The notes under the pieces are model-generated. The model saw only the letters and a program-made list of their open reading frames with translations, was not told the origin of the DNA and ran no database searches. 64,000 nt of DNA from Meandrina meandrites (taxonomy: Eukaryota > Cnidaria > Anthozoa > Scleractinia > Meandrinidae). Position 1 is the first letter of the stretch. Each line of letters opens with the position of its first letter. The translations under genes and the position numbers were made by a program. Shown here one piece after another: positions 45,159 to 55,829 of the stretch. The DNA lies in assembly GCA_963693305.1 (NCBI GenBank), contig OY855915.1, positions 11,679,340-11,743,339 on the forward strand, in the 5' to 3' direction.

Positions 45159-48100
45159 ACAAACAATATTTTATTGTACAGTACCGCTCAAAAGTAAGTT
45201 ACCACCTCTCGTCTCGTCTCGAGAGAATCATTGAAGCGGATATTTTGGAATAAATTAGGAACAATTATGTTGCGAGAAAACGATAAATCTCTCGCGAGTG
45301 TTTTTCACTGGTTAGTCAGCCTGAGTTCGAAGATTTTGTCAGAGCCAAAAGATCACTGTTTTGTTTGCAACGATCGGAACGAAGAAAGCTTTTGACTCGA
45401 AAGTTGTCGCCTCACTAGACTGCCATTACAAATGCAAAACGCATATGAAAGCAGTCTCAACAATTAAAAATCAAGACAACAGTGAAAGCACTTGCTTCAC
45501 GGGTTGTTTTAACTTCGCACAGACAGTGCGTTGAATTTGCATATTTGTGTGCGTGCGAAGGAAGTCAACTAACTCGAAAGCGTTTTGAATCGAATGTTGA
45601 CGCCATGCTAGACTTTATCACTGCCATCACAAATGCAAAACGTAAATGAAACTACTCTCAAAAATTCAAAATCAAGACATCACTTAACTTCACACAGACA
45701 GTGCATTGAATTGCATGTTGTGTGCGTGCGAGCGAGCGAACTTGGGAAAGCTCAATCTTGAATCGAAACTTGTCGCGTTGCTTGAATTTATTTATTGCAC
45801 TACAAATGCAAAACGTGAATAACAGAAATCCCAAAAACCTAAGATTAAGACGCCAGTAAAAGCACTTGCGAAAAATTGCAATTTAATCCCAGATAATTTT
45901 TCCTCAACAGTCACACAGCAGACAAAACGCATTGAATTTGCATGTTGTGTGTGAGCGAACGGCCTTCAACTTTATACAGCTTTTGAAATGAAACTCGCCC
46001 TACTAGATTAATTACTTCCACTGCAAATGAAAACCTTGAATCAAAGTAATGTTAAAAATCGAATATGAAGACGTCTGAGAAAGGACTTCAGAAAACTGCA
46101 CACTTTTTTTAGTGAATAATTTTTCATCACGACTGAACGACATGAGAGTTAACCCCGGGATTACACGACAACAAAACATGACTAGTCACATGTCGTCACA
46201 TGCACGCGTAAAACAACGATATTTACAAAATTGGATAGTATTTTCTGTGTACTTTTATCTTCAGTGAAAAGAAACGGGCCTGTTTATTCTTTCGTGTTAG
46301 GTTTTAAAGTCTGATAAGAAAAATACCACAACATCTTGCCGACCCTGAAATCAACAACACAATGAATTGTTTGCTTTTCATGAGCGGCGTGAGGCGCAGA
46401 GTCCCAGGTTGGTTTCAATGCTTTGAACACTTTCGAACGCAAATAAAGTCAACTTTGATACTGGATAAAAAGGTTTCAACAATAAGCAAGCGAAATAATT
46501 TTTGTTTGGCATAAAAAGTTGAATATTTGTGGACAACACGTCAAACATGCATGCAAATCTTGAACAAAATTTACCGAAGCGTGAAAGCTTCCATCGACCG
46601 ACAAGTTCAACTTGCGTGTCTGAAACATCGAAAGCCGTGAACCATTTGATTTCTAAACTTATCAAGAACATTTTCATGAATGCAAGTATTATTTAGGAAT
46701 AAAATCCATTTCTTGAGGTTCAGAAGATTTACCAAATTGCCGAATTGAAATTCCAGGGTTGAAATACTATATGTATGCACGCGTAAGAGACAGATCGATC
46801 GAGTTCTGCAGAAGCTTATTTAGTCGAAGCGAATTTCGATCCAATCGATTTGAAACATCGTGGAGGCCAAAGCCGATCTTTTTTAATCAAATAAAAAGCT
46901 TTCAAAGAGGTTTAAGACGAATTTAAGGCTAAGCGAGTGTACTTGTAATTCACAAGTTTCTAATGATCGGCTAAACAGTCGGGCAACTTGTCACAAGAGT
47001 TCAAACGTGGCGCTCAATTCACTCGCGTATCATTCGCTATGTTTTACAATAGGCAATTAAAATCTCGCGAGAAGATCAAGCCATCGTACAGTTTTCAAAG
47101 CTTCTCTCGAGACGAGAGTCTCGTCTCTCGGGTCGAGAGTCTCGTCTCTCAAGACGAGATTCTCGTCTCGCGAGAGGGTGGTAACTTACTTTTGAGCGGT
47201 ACTGTAAATACTCTAAACAGAAATCTGTTAAAAATCCCAAATGGCAGGGGGCTGACCAGTTCGCTATATATATGTACAAAGAGTGAAAGACTTGAATTCA
47301 GGATCACCAAACACAAACCCATCTAATGGTGGGGAGATGGATTTGAACCTGGGGCTTTTGATAACAATCCAGTCAACCCTCCAAGTTAAGACCATTTTAG
47401 TCGCCATGGCGACTCAAGTTTTGGAGCTGGCGATGTAAATTGGAACCGAAGTCGCCAGCCTGGCAACTAAAATTGAGAAGAAGGATTGAAAGCGTGAGCT
47501 AATTTAGCGACTAAAATTTTTCACTGGCGACCAAACCTGAGCAGTCGGTGGCCAAATGGCCACTAAGGAAAAAAAATAAACTTGGAGGGTTGCCAGTGCC
47601 CTAACCACTAGACCACACTGTCTTCACTCCAGCAGCCACTGTAACAGTTTGTAACATTTTTAATGAATAAAAACAGTCTATTACCTGAGATCCAAAGTTG
47701 ACACTAAACTCAGCATTTTTTATGAGAACATGAGGGTGAAGGGCCTTGTCTTCCAGATCTTCTGTCAGTTCAAAGGCTACTCCAAGGTCTTCACCATTTT
47801 TGCTGAACGAAATTGTCTTGGGATCACTTTCCAGGTCCTAGAGTAAATAAGCAAATTAATTTATTATCTTAAATAGTTCAATTAAATGTTTAGTGTAGTT
47901 GAAAGAGTCTTTCTTGCGCTAATATGAATTTGTTGTAAAATGGTAGTTTGGACTTTATTGCTGCTGGAAATTGAAGATTTAAATTACATGCCCTAACATG
48001 GATAGTAACAATGGTAATGTTTATTCAAGGCCATTCCTCTGTTTTGCATTGCGCATCCTTAATATAATAACAATATCTCGTTAACGGAGCTGGTGACCTA

Positions 48101-50569
48101 TCTTTTTTATTTTATATTTCGACTTACCGTATTTACCCGTGTATAAGTCGACCTTTTTTTACCTCAAAATCGGTCCAAAAAATCGTCCTTGACTTATACA
48201 TGGGTCAAAATTTTCGACCCAAGCACCAGTTAAATAAATTCTGCACAATTAGCATAACAATTGTTTTTATATGTTGTCAAATATCGTGTAAACAACTGTA
48301 CAGGTTACAATGTCCTTTCACGTTGCTGGGTCGTTAAATTGGCAGTTCAAGTTGAAATTCCTTACGATTTGTCCTCTTAATATAAACCTGAATGCTGTAG
48401 AGACTCAGTGGCACAAGGTTTGAATAAAGGGCTGACAGTTTCCACTCATAAAGCTGTAAAATCCACTAGAGAAAAACATCTTTCTGCATGATCTTTCTCG
48501 CTTCGAACTTCGCTACTTAGTAACCTGGCATGATGCAAGCACGTGTAGTTATTAGTTACCAGTACCTCACCAATTTTGTAGCTTGGTTACCAAGTACCCC
48601 GAGCAAGCTTGGCACTTTGTTTATCGAGTCATTTTCAAAGGTTTTCGGTGTAACTTGGTGTTTTGCTTGTCTTCTAAAGCCACTACTATCTCTCCACAAT
48701 TACAAAGGTTCGTTTCTGATTAGTGTTAGATTTTTAACGCCTGTTTCAAAAATTATCGACAAAATGCCTGATAAACATGTGTTGCAAAAACGCTCGCGTA
48801 AGCACGATAATAAACTTCACATTGAAAGTTGCTGTGACTTTTTCATTAAGTACCTCTACCTGAAAGGAAATTCTAAGAAACACAGGGTTAGTTTTCCAGG
48901 AAGATTCTTACCCAGAAACGAAAATATCTTAGTTTATGGCCTCAAAAATAGGGGGTCGACTTATACACAGGATCGACTTATACTCGAGTAAATACGGTAT
49001 TGCATGATAAAACAAATTGTGAAAGTTTGACAAAAATCATGTGTTTAGTTGTATTTCGGAGGAATGACCTTAATGTGGACACAATAAAGACAAGATTGTA
49101 GTTAAGATCTCTGGAAGCTGAAGCAATGCTTGAGCTTCAGAATATCATGCACCTACAGTACAATGGGTGTACAATTTAATCAGAACACAGATTTGCACCA
49201 AGCAAACAAGACAGTGTTTTACATGTAATATAACAATACTGCTACTTACCAAATAGCACCCAATTACATCATCAGCAGCAAAAGTTTGTCCATACTCTGT
49301 AAATTCTGAGTCTAGTGCCTTCTTTCCCGATGAGTCATAACCATACGAAACCTTGTCTTCTCCTGAGGACAAAACAGGCAGCAAAAGTTGTTAACTACAA
49401 ACACCTTAATGAGTTTTGTTTGGTTAATTTCTGAGAAAAGATGTAAAATTCCCAAAAAATTGGTGCAAGTTGCATGCTTTCAGAGGCCAAGAGAGTAAAC
49501 TAGGACATGCACACGTACTACCCAGTTAGCAGCCTTTCTTTTGCCCTGCAAGATACACTGTACTCTGCTGATGTGTCAAAAACTTACCGAGCTGAAGGTT
49601 GGCAGAATCAGTTGACCACCCAACTCTTACAACATTCTTTGGATCCTCAGCATCAGGCAGGTCTACAGACACAAATGATGTCACCTACATACAAAAAGAA
49701 AGGCATGAGACGCCATGTACAATGGAATTGTTATCTCCAATCACCAGAACTTTGATTCATCCTTATTGTACTTTAATAAGTACAGTACACCAGAATAGAA
49801 GATTTACTCTCCTGATAGTTGCTATTTTTACTAATCCAAACAACTTAGTCTACCCCTGCTCTCATCAGAACAGTGTTTATGTACATTTTTTTCTTCTAAC
49901 ATGGTGCAGCCTATGAACAGTACTCATTTCATCTTTCAGGAAGTAGCAATATGGAAAGGCTACTAAATCCAAAAGAAACAAGTGTTGTTACTTCGGATCT
50001 TTATGGTACATTTATAAAAATGTATACAAGCTGTACCAAACTGATGATTCCATTCTCTGCAACATCTGTGGAAAGCCCAGTGCTTTAAGGCTTGGGCTAC
50101 ATTTGCACATTAACTTTGCGAACCCAAAACTGAAGATAAGTAAGCATGTCGTCTCGTTTGTCAGAACAATGGGGGTTTCAATAAAACATTTCATTGGCTG
50201 CAGGATTATAAGGCTTTAGCTCTAAACGACAAGACCTAATAGGTCATTTCCAAGTTGCCCTTTGCCTCATTTTCAAAACAAGTCTTTGTGCAAAACCATT
50301 CAAATGAAAATTAATTTGATTTGCATGAAAATGGACGTGCAGATGAAACTCATTTTCATTATGAATTGTTTCGCACGAAGACTTGTTTTGACACAGAGGC
50401 AAAAGAAAACTTATTACCTCGATTTGCATCATTTCCTTTTTATACTAGGAGCTCTATGTAAAATTTTCACTTTTCACCTTTCCCTGATGAAAGCTGTAGT
50501 TCCTGCCAAAATGTTGGGATTTTAACATTGAAAACATTTTTATAATCCTTTTTTGAACCAGTGCAATGC

Positions 50570-50628
<59 letters not shown>

Positions 50629-50998
50629 TATCATTTCTATGCTTATTAAACAAACACACCTTGCATTCAAAGCAAACTTTTCCTTTAGTGGCACCCCAAG
50701 TAGCTCTAGCACCAGCAAAGAGATATGAAAACCCTTCATCCTCCAACGGCTTGCCACTCAGGCCATCTGGGGCAACTTTCAGATGCAGGTCGCAGTTGTC
50801 TAACAAAACAAATAATAAAACATACAAAAACTGAAAAAGAAGTCTCTTAAAAAGTGTGCATGACCATACTAGCCAAGCACATTTCATACACGTAACTACT
50901 TTGGTGTAAATTAATGACCTCTTGTGAATCAAGTTTTGAAGTGCTCCTTTAGAATTTTATTGCTACAAGTGTATCTAACACATTGTACTCGCCGTTCC

Positions 50999-51039
<41 letters not shown>

Positions 51040-54000
51040 CTGAATCTCCTCATCCTCGGGTTCAACTCTACTGGAGGGAAAAAATCAAATGTAGAAAACT
51101 CAGATGAAATCCTCAGTGCAGTCTGCATCTAGCAGACGCCTCCGACTGTTGACCTATCTCCTGGTGGTGACAGAAGCATATAGTCATTCCAGTGATCAAT
51201 TTGAAATCATGCTGCTACTAACAGATAATTGGATGTTTCCTGTGCAAGGAAACCCTTTTATACCGCGGGTTAAGATTTTTTGGATGCACTGATTTCGCTG
51301 CATCCAGCTGGGCTAGATGAAATTACCTGGCTTCTGTGGACATCTCTACATCGTCGTCACCATCCCCATCCTTGCCTGCATTCTCTCCTGAAAACAAGTC
51401 CAAAGTTAACACCATTACAATAAAGAACTTTTGATAACGTGTTTGCTGGAGGTCATATATACATTATACATCTGATTAAATAAGTTATGTTTACATGTAC
51501 TTTTATTGTATGTTAGTAACATTTTAATTTTTATCAATGGTAATATAGCTTTCATTGAACAAACACGCTGAAGCAGTCGGTGCATTGATATCAAAGGTTC
51601 TCCACCAGATGGGGTCAGATAAATATCTAATCTATTCAAGCAAATTAATATCCTCAATTCTCAGCCCTCATATATGTTCTGTTCACTCAATGCTTCCAAT
51701 CTTGTCTGTAAATCCATACAAGGCGAGTATTGTGGCTCCATTATTTCTCTCACAAATGGTTGATGCTTCCTTGGCTCTTAAGTTGTTAAGTAACCATGAT
51801 AATAACTTTCTTTAACTTGCCATCCACTGAAATCTCTCCCCACATCTTCAGAATCTATCCTCAGATGTGGCTACTTGCTGCAGTGCTTCTACAGCAGTGC
51901 AATTCATGTTTATTTTAAGTATCTTCATTTGATTCTCTGCATTTCTCAGAAAATACAGTACTTTACACTTGCACTGCAAGGCCTGTTCTACAGCTCAAGG
52001 CTGTGACTGAAGGATTTTTCGTAAAACAGACACGTACAGCAGAACTGGAGTGACTAACTGCTACCTTAAACACCAAGAGACTTGAACACCAATCCAGCGT
52101 GTCAAGTGAGCAGCTCTGAGGACGAAGGGCTGTCCCTAGAATTTTGAACAAAGTTGGCGCAACACTGTTGAAAACACAGAACACAAGGCAAAAGATAACA
52201 ATTGAAGTCTTGCTGCACCTGGAAGTTTTGCCCTGCTCAGTTTTAGTATTTAATAATTAAAATAAACCATCAATACTGTACATAAATAGGGCTTTTGGTG
52301 TTGTGTCAAGGATAGCCAGGTAGGCAGTTACTGGAATAAGCAACTGACCACAAAACCAAGACAAAATATAGTACTGCTAATCTTTTTGCCTGTTGTGTCT
52401 CAATACACAAGATGAGAGCCTTCAAATCTATTAGAGTAAAACTTAATTTCACAAGACTTGATAAAAATAAAATGTAAAGCTGTACATACATCTATATTGC
52501 ATAAGTAGCAGGTCTGCTGTATTTTCAAGATGATCGCACTGTATGTACCGAATACATACATGTACATGTGCTACAGAGTACTATATAAGTAAATACCAAT
52601 AATATTATAAATTATAAATATAAATACTGTATATTATAAATGATATTATAAAACACAGTGTTGACTAGCAAGACTTTTTACTCAATTTTATTCTCAAGGC
52701 AACCTTTTCTTTACTGTTTGCTATTTGTCTTGGAGCTTTTATACTGTTTAACATTATGTCATAGTTTGTCTAAGTGACATTTATGAAAGCACACAGTAAT
52801 CAGGGTCCGAAATTAGCTTTTTTATGTCAGTGCCAATTGATGACTTGACCACAATTTTTAGTCACCACATGGCAATTTCTGGTCGCCAAAATTATTTCAA
52901 TCTTTCCTCTTACACTGAAAGACAAAATACTCATTGTTCCAGTGTATTTTTTGGCCATTTTTGTGCTATAATACAATTATATTCCTACCAGAAAACAATG
53001 ACGAGAAGAAATCAAAGAAAGGCAAGTCTTTGAAGTCTAGAATTTTGCGTGACACCAATATTTAACATGTCCGTTGTTGGGTTCGTGAAATGTTGTAGCT
53101 TAGTAACCAGGCATTTGGAAAATGACATGGCGGCTACGCAATGTTTGACTCGTGTTGATCGCAGCTGTTTGGGACGTACACTAAGGGGAAATTTAATTAC
53201 TTCAGTTTTATTTCACCAGAATAGAAAATGAGTCAATTGTTGGAGAACGGCTCTGAATTTTTATCTCAATCAATGTCTCACACAAAACATTTAACAAAGC
53301 AAATAGCAGTGCAATAACAAGTCGCCTGCTGGCGACCAGTTATAAAATTCGGGCTGCCAGCTCTCAATTTTTAGTTGCATTGATGACCAGGAAGGCGCAA
53401 TTTCAGACGCTGCAGTTATGTTTCCAGGGGTTTCAATAAAATTTGAAGTAGGCAGCTAGTTCGAATAGAGTAGCCGACTGTATCAACAAGGTTTGAAAGG
53501 ATCTTTCTCTAGTTTCTTCAATTTAGGGGAAAAAGTAGCCGACTTCGCCGAGCAAAGTAGCCGACACTTTTCGTCGGCCGTCGGTGCTTATTGAAAGCAC
53601 TGTGTTTCCGTAGGTGTTTAATTTTGCAATTTTTTGAAAGTTGTGAAAATCAAGTCCTGCCAAAATAAGTAACAATAAGGTAAATGCAAGTGCACCCTTT
53701 GTTACATGTAATATTGAAAACTTAACATACTCTTGATTTTATGTTACATGGTTCTCATCTTTTTCTACTGTAGCAAAAAAAAACAAAGTACAGTATCTTT
53801 CTGTCCAGTGGCCGGACAAGTTTTTCAGAATAGTGTGTGTCTGACAGTCAAGTTTCACTTCAGTTTGGTTACGGTTTGCCGTCACTCCAGTTTGCTTGTG
53901 GTTAGCTTTCACTCTGGTTTGCTTGCAGTTAGCTTTTATTTGTTGGTTAGGGTACTTGATAAAATTAAAATGTACTGTAGGATATAGAGTATTCTGAAAA

Positions 54001-55447
54001 ACCTGTCCGACTGCCAGATATCTACATGTACATGTAACCACAGCAAAATAAAGCACTTTTCTTTATTTACAGTTAAGTACTATCTAATAGTAGATTCACT
54101 GACATCAAAGTATATTTGGCCATTCTGTAGCCTTAGTTCTCTCTCTGTTCATGCAAACATTTCTACCGACATGTATTTCATGGACTTGGGGGGGGGGGGG
54201 CTGCAAGTACAGTATTTTGTCAGCAGACATATTTTTATTAACCACAGAAGCTTTGAATGAGTCAATTTGTTCCACTGCACATGTTGTTATAGTCCTCACA
54301 AAATCATGTTCACTAAAGTGTTTACATCTGCAGCTGTTCATGTCTAAAACACGTCTTCAGCTTCAAGGTAACACTCCAAGCCCATAGATGTGTTTCTCCT
54401 GTGCTAAACGTTAGGAAAATCAAGTGTTGAGCTTTATGCCCACAAGCATACAACTACAACTTCACCGAACGCCACTCGCTAATGAATAATTCACATATTG
54501 TAAACAGATTTTGCATAAAAAAGATACACGAAGGTTAAAATAATTAACATGTCAGCCATCGTCAGCAGAAACAACAGAAATATACATGCAGAGCTGTGCT
54601 CCAAGGGTGCCCGGATGCCTCAGGCGACTAACTTTTGCCTTTGGGCGACCAGATATTCTTATTTCTTTCATATAAGCTTTATGCTGGGCACCCTGGATCT
54701 CATAGTTTGGAACCTTTGGGCTCCTTGAAAATTTTCTTAGAGCACAGCCTTGACATGTAAGCTTACTTTAAACTGTATCTAAAAGCGTGGATCTATTTTT
54801 TAATAGGCTTGGATAAACAGGCTAAATTACGAAAATAGCCGTAACTAAGAAACTCATCGTACTTAAGTTTCCAGTATTTAAAAAGCACAAATAAAATCAG
54901 CTTATGCAAATAACAAATTATTCTAACCTTCTGTCGTTTGCGAAGTTGACGCAGGTTCTTCATTCGTCTCCATTGGTTCCTCAGTGTGCGATACATCTTC
55001 CTGCTTCTCTGCAACGCTTTCTACTTCTTTTGGAACCGTTTCAGGTCTTTTTTCTGTCTCTTGAGATATTTCTTCAGGAGGTTTTTCTTCTGTTGCGACG
55101 GAGGATTGGTCAAGTTCAGCAGGCGCTTGATCGGTGGTGGATTCGCTATTCGCTTCATCTGGCAACGGTTCATCTGCTTTCGTTTCTTTTTCTTCAACGC
55201 CATCTTGTTGATTTTCTTCTGCGGGGGTTTCTTCTTTTTCTTCTGTGACTTCTCCTTGTGGCTCTGCTACACTTTCTTCTGTAGCTTTCTCGCCATTTTC
55301 CTCGCCAACTGACGTGGAGATCGCTTCGAGCAAGCGCTCGACAAGAACGGGTTTGTTTCCCTTCGAATCTAAACCTCGAGCTTGAAGCTCTGCCCTCAAT
55401 TCTGCTACCTTGAGCTTCTTAACAGCTGCCTCGTCAAGATCACTCAT
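41795..55447 (-). CDS. HNRNPUL1: hnRNP U-like SAP/SPRY/kinase-fold/RGG RNA-binding protein
   Basis: Nuclear chromatin- and RNA-binding protein of the hnRNP U family. Exons (minus, 5' to 3'): 55447-54928, 51387-51327, 51070-51009, 50799-50660, 49684-49588, 49362-49250, 47837-47685, 45051-44944, 44830-44708, 44297-44172, 43208-43043, 42773-42399, 42189-41795; 2,439 nt, 812 residues, every phase consistent. Domains: SAP (1-45; [19 protein letters not shown]), acidic Glu-rich region (45-210), SPRY (215-382), a polynucleotide-kinase-like P-loop domain with Walker [11 protein letters not shown] (about 424) and YILDQTNV (about 495), RGG box (600-690) and a Gln/Tyr-rich prion-like tail ending GSGTGY. 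The QY tail favours HNRNPUL1 or UL2 over HNRNPU itself, but the cnidarian gene may predate the split. Introns hold a hAT, a Tc1-like and a pogo-like element. Confidence 0.95.
43454..44113 (+). mobile_element. Non-autonomous hAT element with remnant BED-finger coding start
   Basis: TIRs are TAGGGCTGCAACGATAC and its complement at 44097-44113. Perfect 8-bp duplications CTTAAGAC are at 43446-43453 and 44114-44121. On the plus strand, from an ATG at 43819, the frame reads [20 protein letters not shown] then [10 protein letters not shown], closely like the start of BED zinc fingers in hAT transposases. The cysteines and histidines that should follow are gone, so the transposase is internally deleted. 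Located in intron 10 of the hnRNP U-like gene, opposite strand. Confidence 0.88.
44388..44468 (-). repeat. tRNA-derived SINE fragment
   Basis: On the minus strand an A-box-like AGCTTAGTTGTTAGAGCAG is followed at tRNA spacing by a degenerate B box (GGTCATGGATTTGAAT). Intronic. Confidence 0.5.
45127..45166. repeat. (AAAT)n microsatellite
   Basis: About nine copies of the tetramer immediately before the TA target of the Tc1-like element. Confidence 0.85.
45179..47204. mobile_element. 2.0-kb Tc1/mariner-like non-autonomous element with internal tandem repeats
   Basis: TIR CAGTACCGCTCAAAAGTAAG onward (about 28 bp) at both ends, bordered by TA (45177-45178, 47205-47206). No transposase. The subterminal sequence is dominated by CTCGTCTC/GAGACGAG words, most densely at 47100-47180. 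The body at about 45385-46130 contains about four imperfect direct repeats of roughly 190 bp (recurring words CACTGCCATTACAAATGCAAAACGT-like and GACAGTGCGTTGAATTTGCAT-like). Confidence 0.78.
47328..47625 (-). repeat. tRNA-derived SINE split by a TIR element
   Basis: The minus strand shows an A-box part GTGGTCTAGTGGTTAGGGC (about 47600-47620) and a B-box part GGTTCAAATCC (about 47340-47350) that belong together. They are separated by a 219-bp insertion at 47374-47592 with ends CAACCCTCCAAGTT and complement. That insertion is rich in TCGCCA/GGCGAC words, shared with sequence near 52840-53400 and 57070-57160. Confidence 0.65.
48127..48997. mobile_element. 871-bp pogo/Tc1-like element
   Basis: The ends CCGTATTTAC and GTAAATACGG are bordered by TA. 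The adjoining TIR continues imperfectly (GTATAAGTCGACC). A 153-codon frame at 48530-48991 (+) runs into the right TIR. It contains [19 protein letters not shown] but no transposase signature I can name, so it is not called as a gene. Confidence 0.65.
50236..50412. mobile_element. Foldback MITE, copy B of the family at 33460-33648
   Basis: AATAGGTCATTTCCAAGTTG start, ATGAAAATTAATTTG and inverted partners GAAACTCATTTTCATT, GTTTCGCACGAAGACTTG. Same arrangement as copy A with many substitutions, so both are old. Confidence 0.65.
50572..50629. repeat. (TTA)n microsatellite
   Basis: About 19 uninterrupted trinucleotide copies in an hnRNP U-like intron, 30 bp from the splice donor of exon 50799-50660. 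Confidence 0.92.
53806..54017. repeat. Inverted-repeat element with 27-bp minisatellite core (copy 1)
   Basis: Arms CAGTGGCCGGACAAGTTTTT and, inverted at 53990-54017, a close match. The core (53850-53953) has about four units of the type TTTGCTTGCGGTTAGCTTTC and ends TTGTTGGTTAGGGT. The same core, between unrelated arms, occurs at 63455-63648. Confidence 0.7.
54590..54752. mobile_element. MITE with GCTGTGCTC termini
   Basis: GCTGTGCTCCAAG at the left and CTTAGAGCACAGC at the right, about 160 bp, with GGGTGCCC and GGGCACCC inverted inside. No coding capacity. Confidence 0.5.
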
Positions 55448-55829
55448 GCTGCAAGTTGTTCTAGGATAAAATTAGAGCTCAAATACAAATAAAACTCTCA
55501 AAGCCTCAACACACGTGCAGCCGTTGGAAAACTGTGATGGATAGCGTTACCCCCCATGGTGCACTTCTGCTCATGCGCGTTACCGCCAAATCTCAGTGAT
55601 TTTACTTCACACAAATCACTCTAAAATTTGCTTATTTTTTCACTAAACAAAAAACATGAACTGCATTTGAATTGTCTTTGAGGCGAGAATACATATATTT
55701 CAACAAACTGTCAAGTGTATTACCAATATGTCCAATAAATGACAGAAAAATACACGATTTATAGTTGCAGGGAGCCAACGGTTCGATTGTTATCTTAACC
55801 AGCGGTTAACTTTTGAAGTGTAGTCGGCC
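55448..55829. promoter_or_regulatory. Shared bidirectional promoter region, hnRNP U-like / AP4M1
   Basis: The start codons of two divergent genes are 382 bp apart, so both promoters and leaders must share this interval. There is no obvious TATA box at a useful place for either gene. A GGCCATGTTG word overlaps the AP4M1 start and resembles the YY1-type element often found at start codons of TATA-less housekeeping genes (inference). AP4M1 may also use the leader sequence CAGCGGTTAACTTTTG just upstream. Confidence 0.6.

Larger units (their letters stand above)
51388..54927. other. Intron 1 of the hnRNP U-like gene
   Basis: 3.5-kb first intron. It holds repeat-derived material around 52800-53600 (TCGCCA/GGCGAC and AGTAGCCGAC words), an inverted-repeat element with minisatellite core at 53806-54017, a G-run near 54189 and a MITE near 54590-54752. 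51400-52800 is AT-rich with nothing recognised. Confidence 0.6.

Noticed and set aside
48530..48991. 153-codon frame inside the pogo-like element
   Set aside because: Ends by reading into the TIR and shows no transposase motif. Kept as a note in the element entry, not as a gene.
52600..52660. AT-rich TATAAATATAAAT run as a possible promoter
   Set aside because: Lies within an intron with no exon nearby; simple AT-rich repeat explains it.
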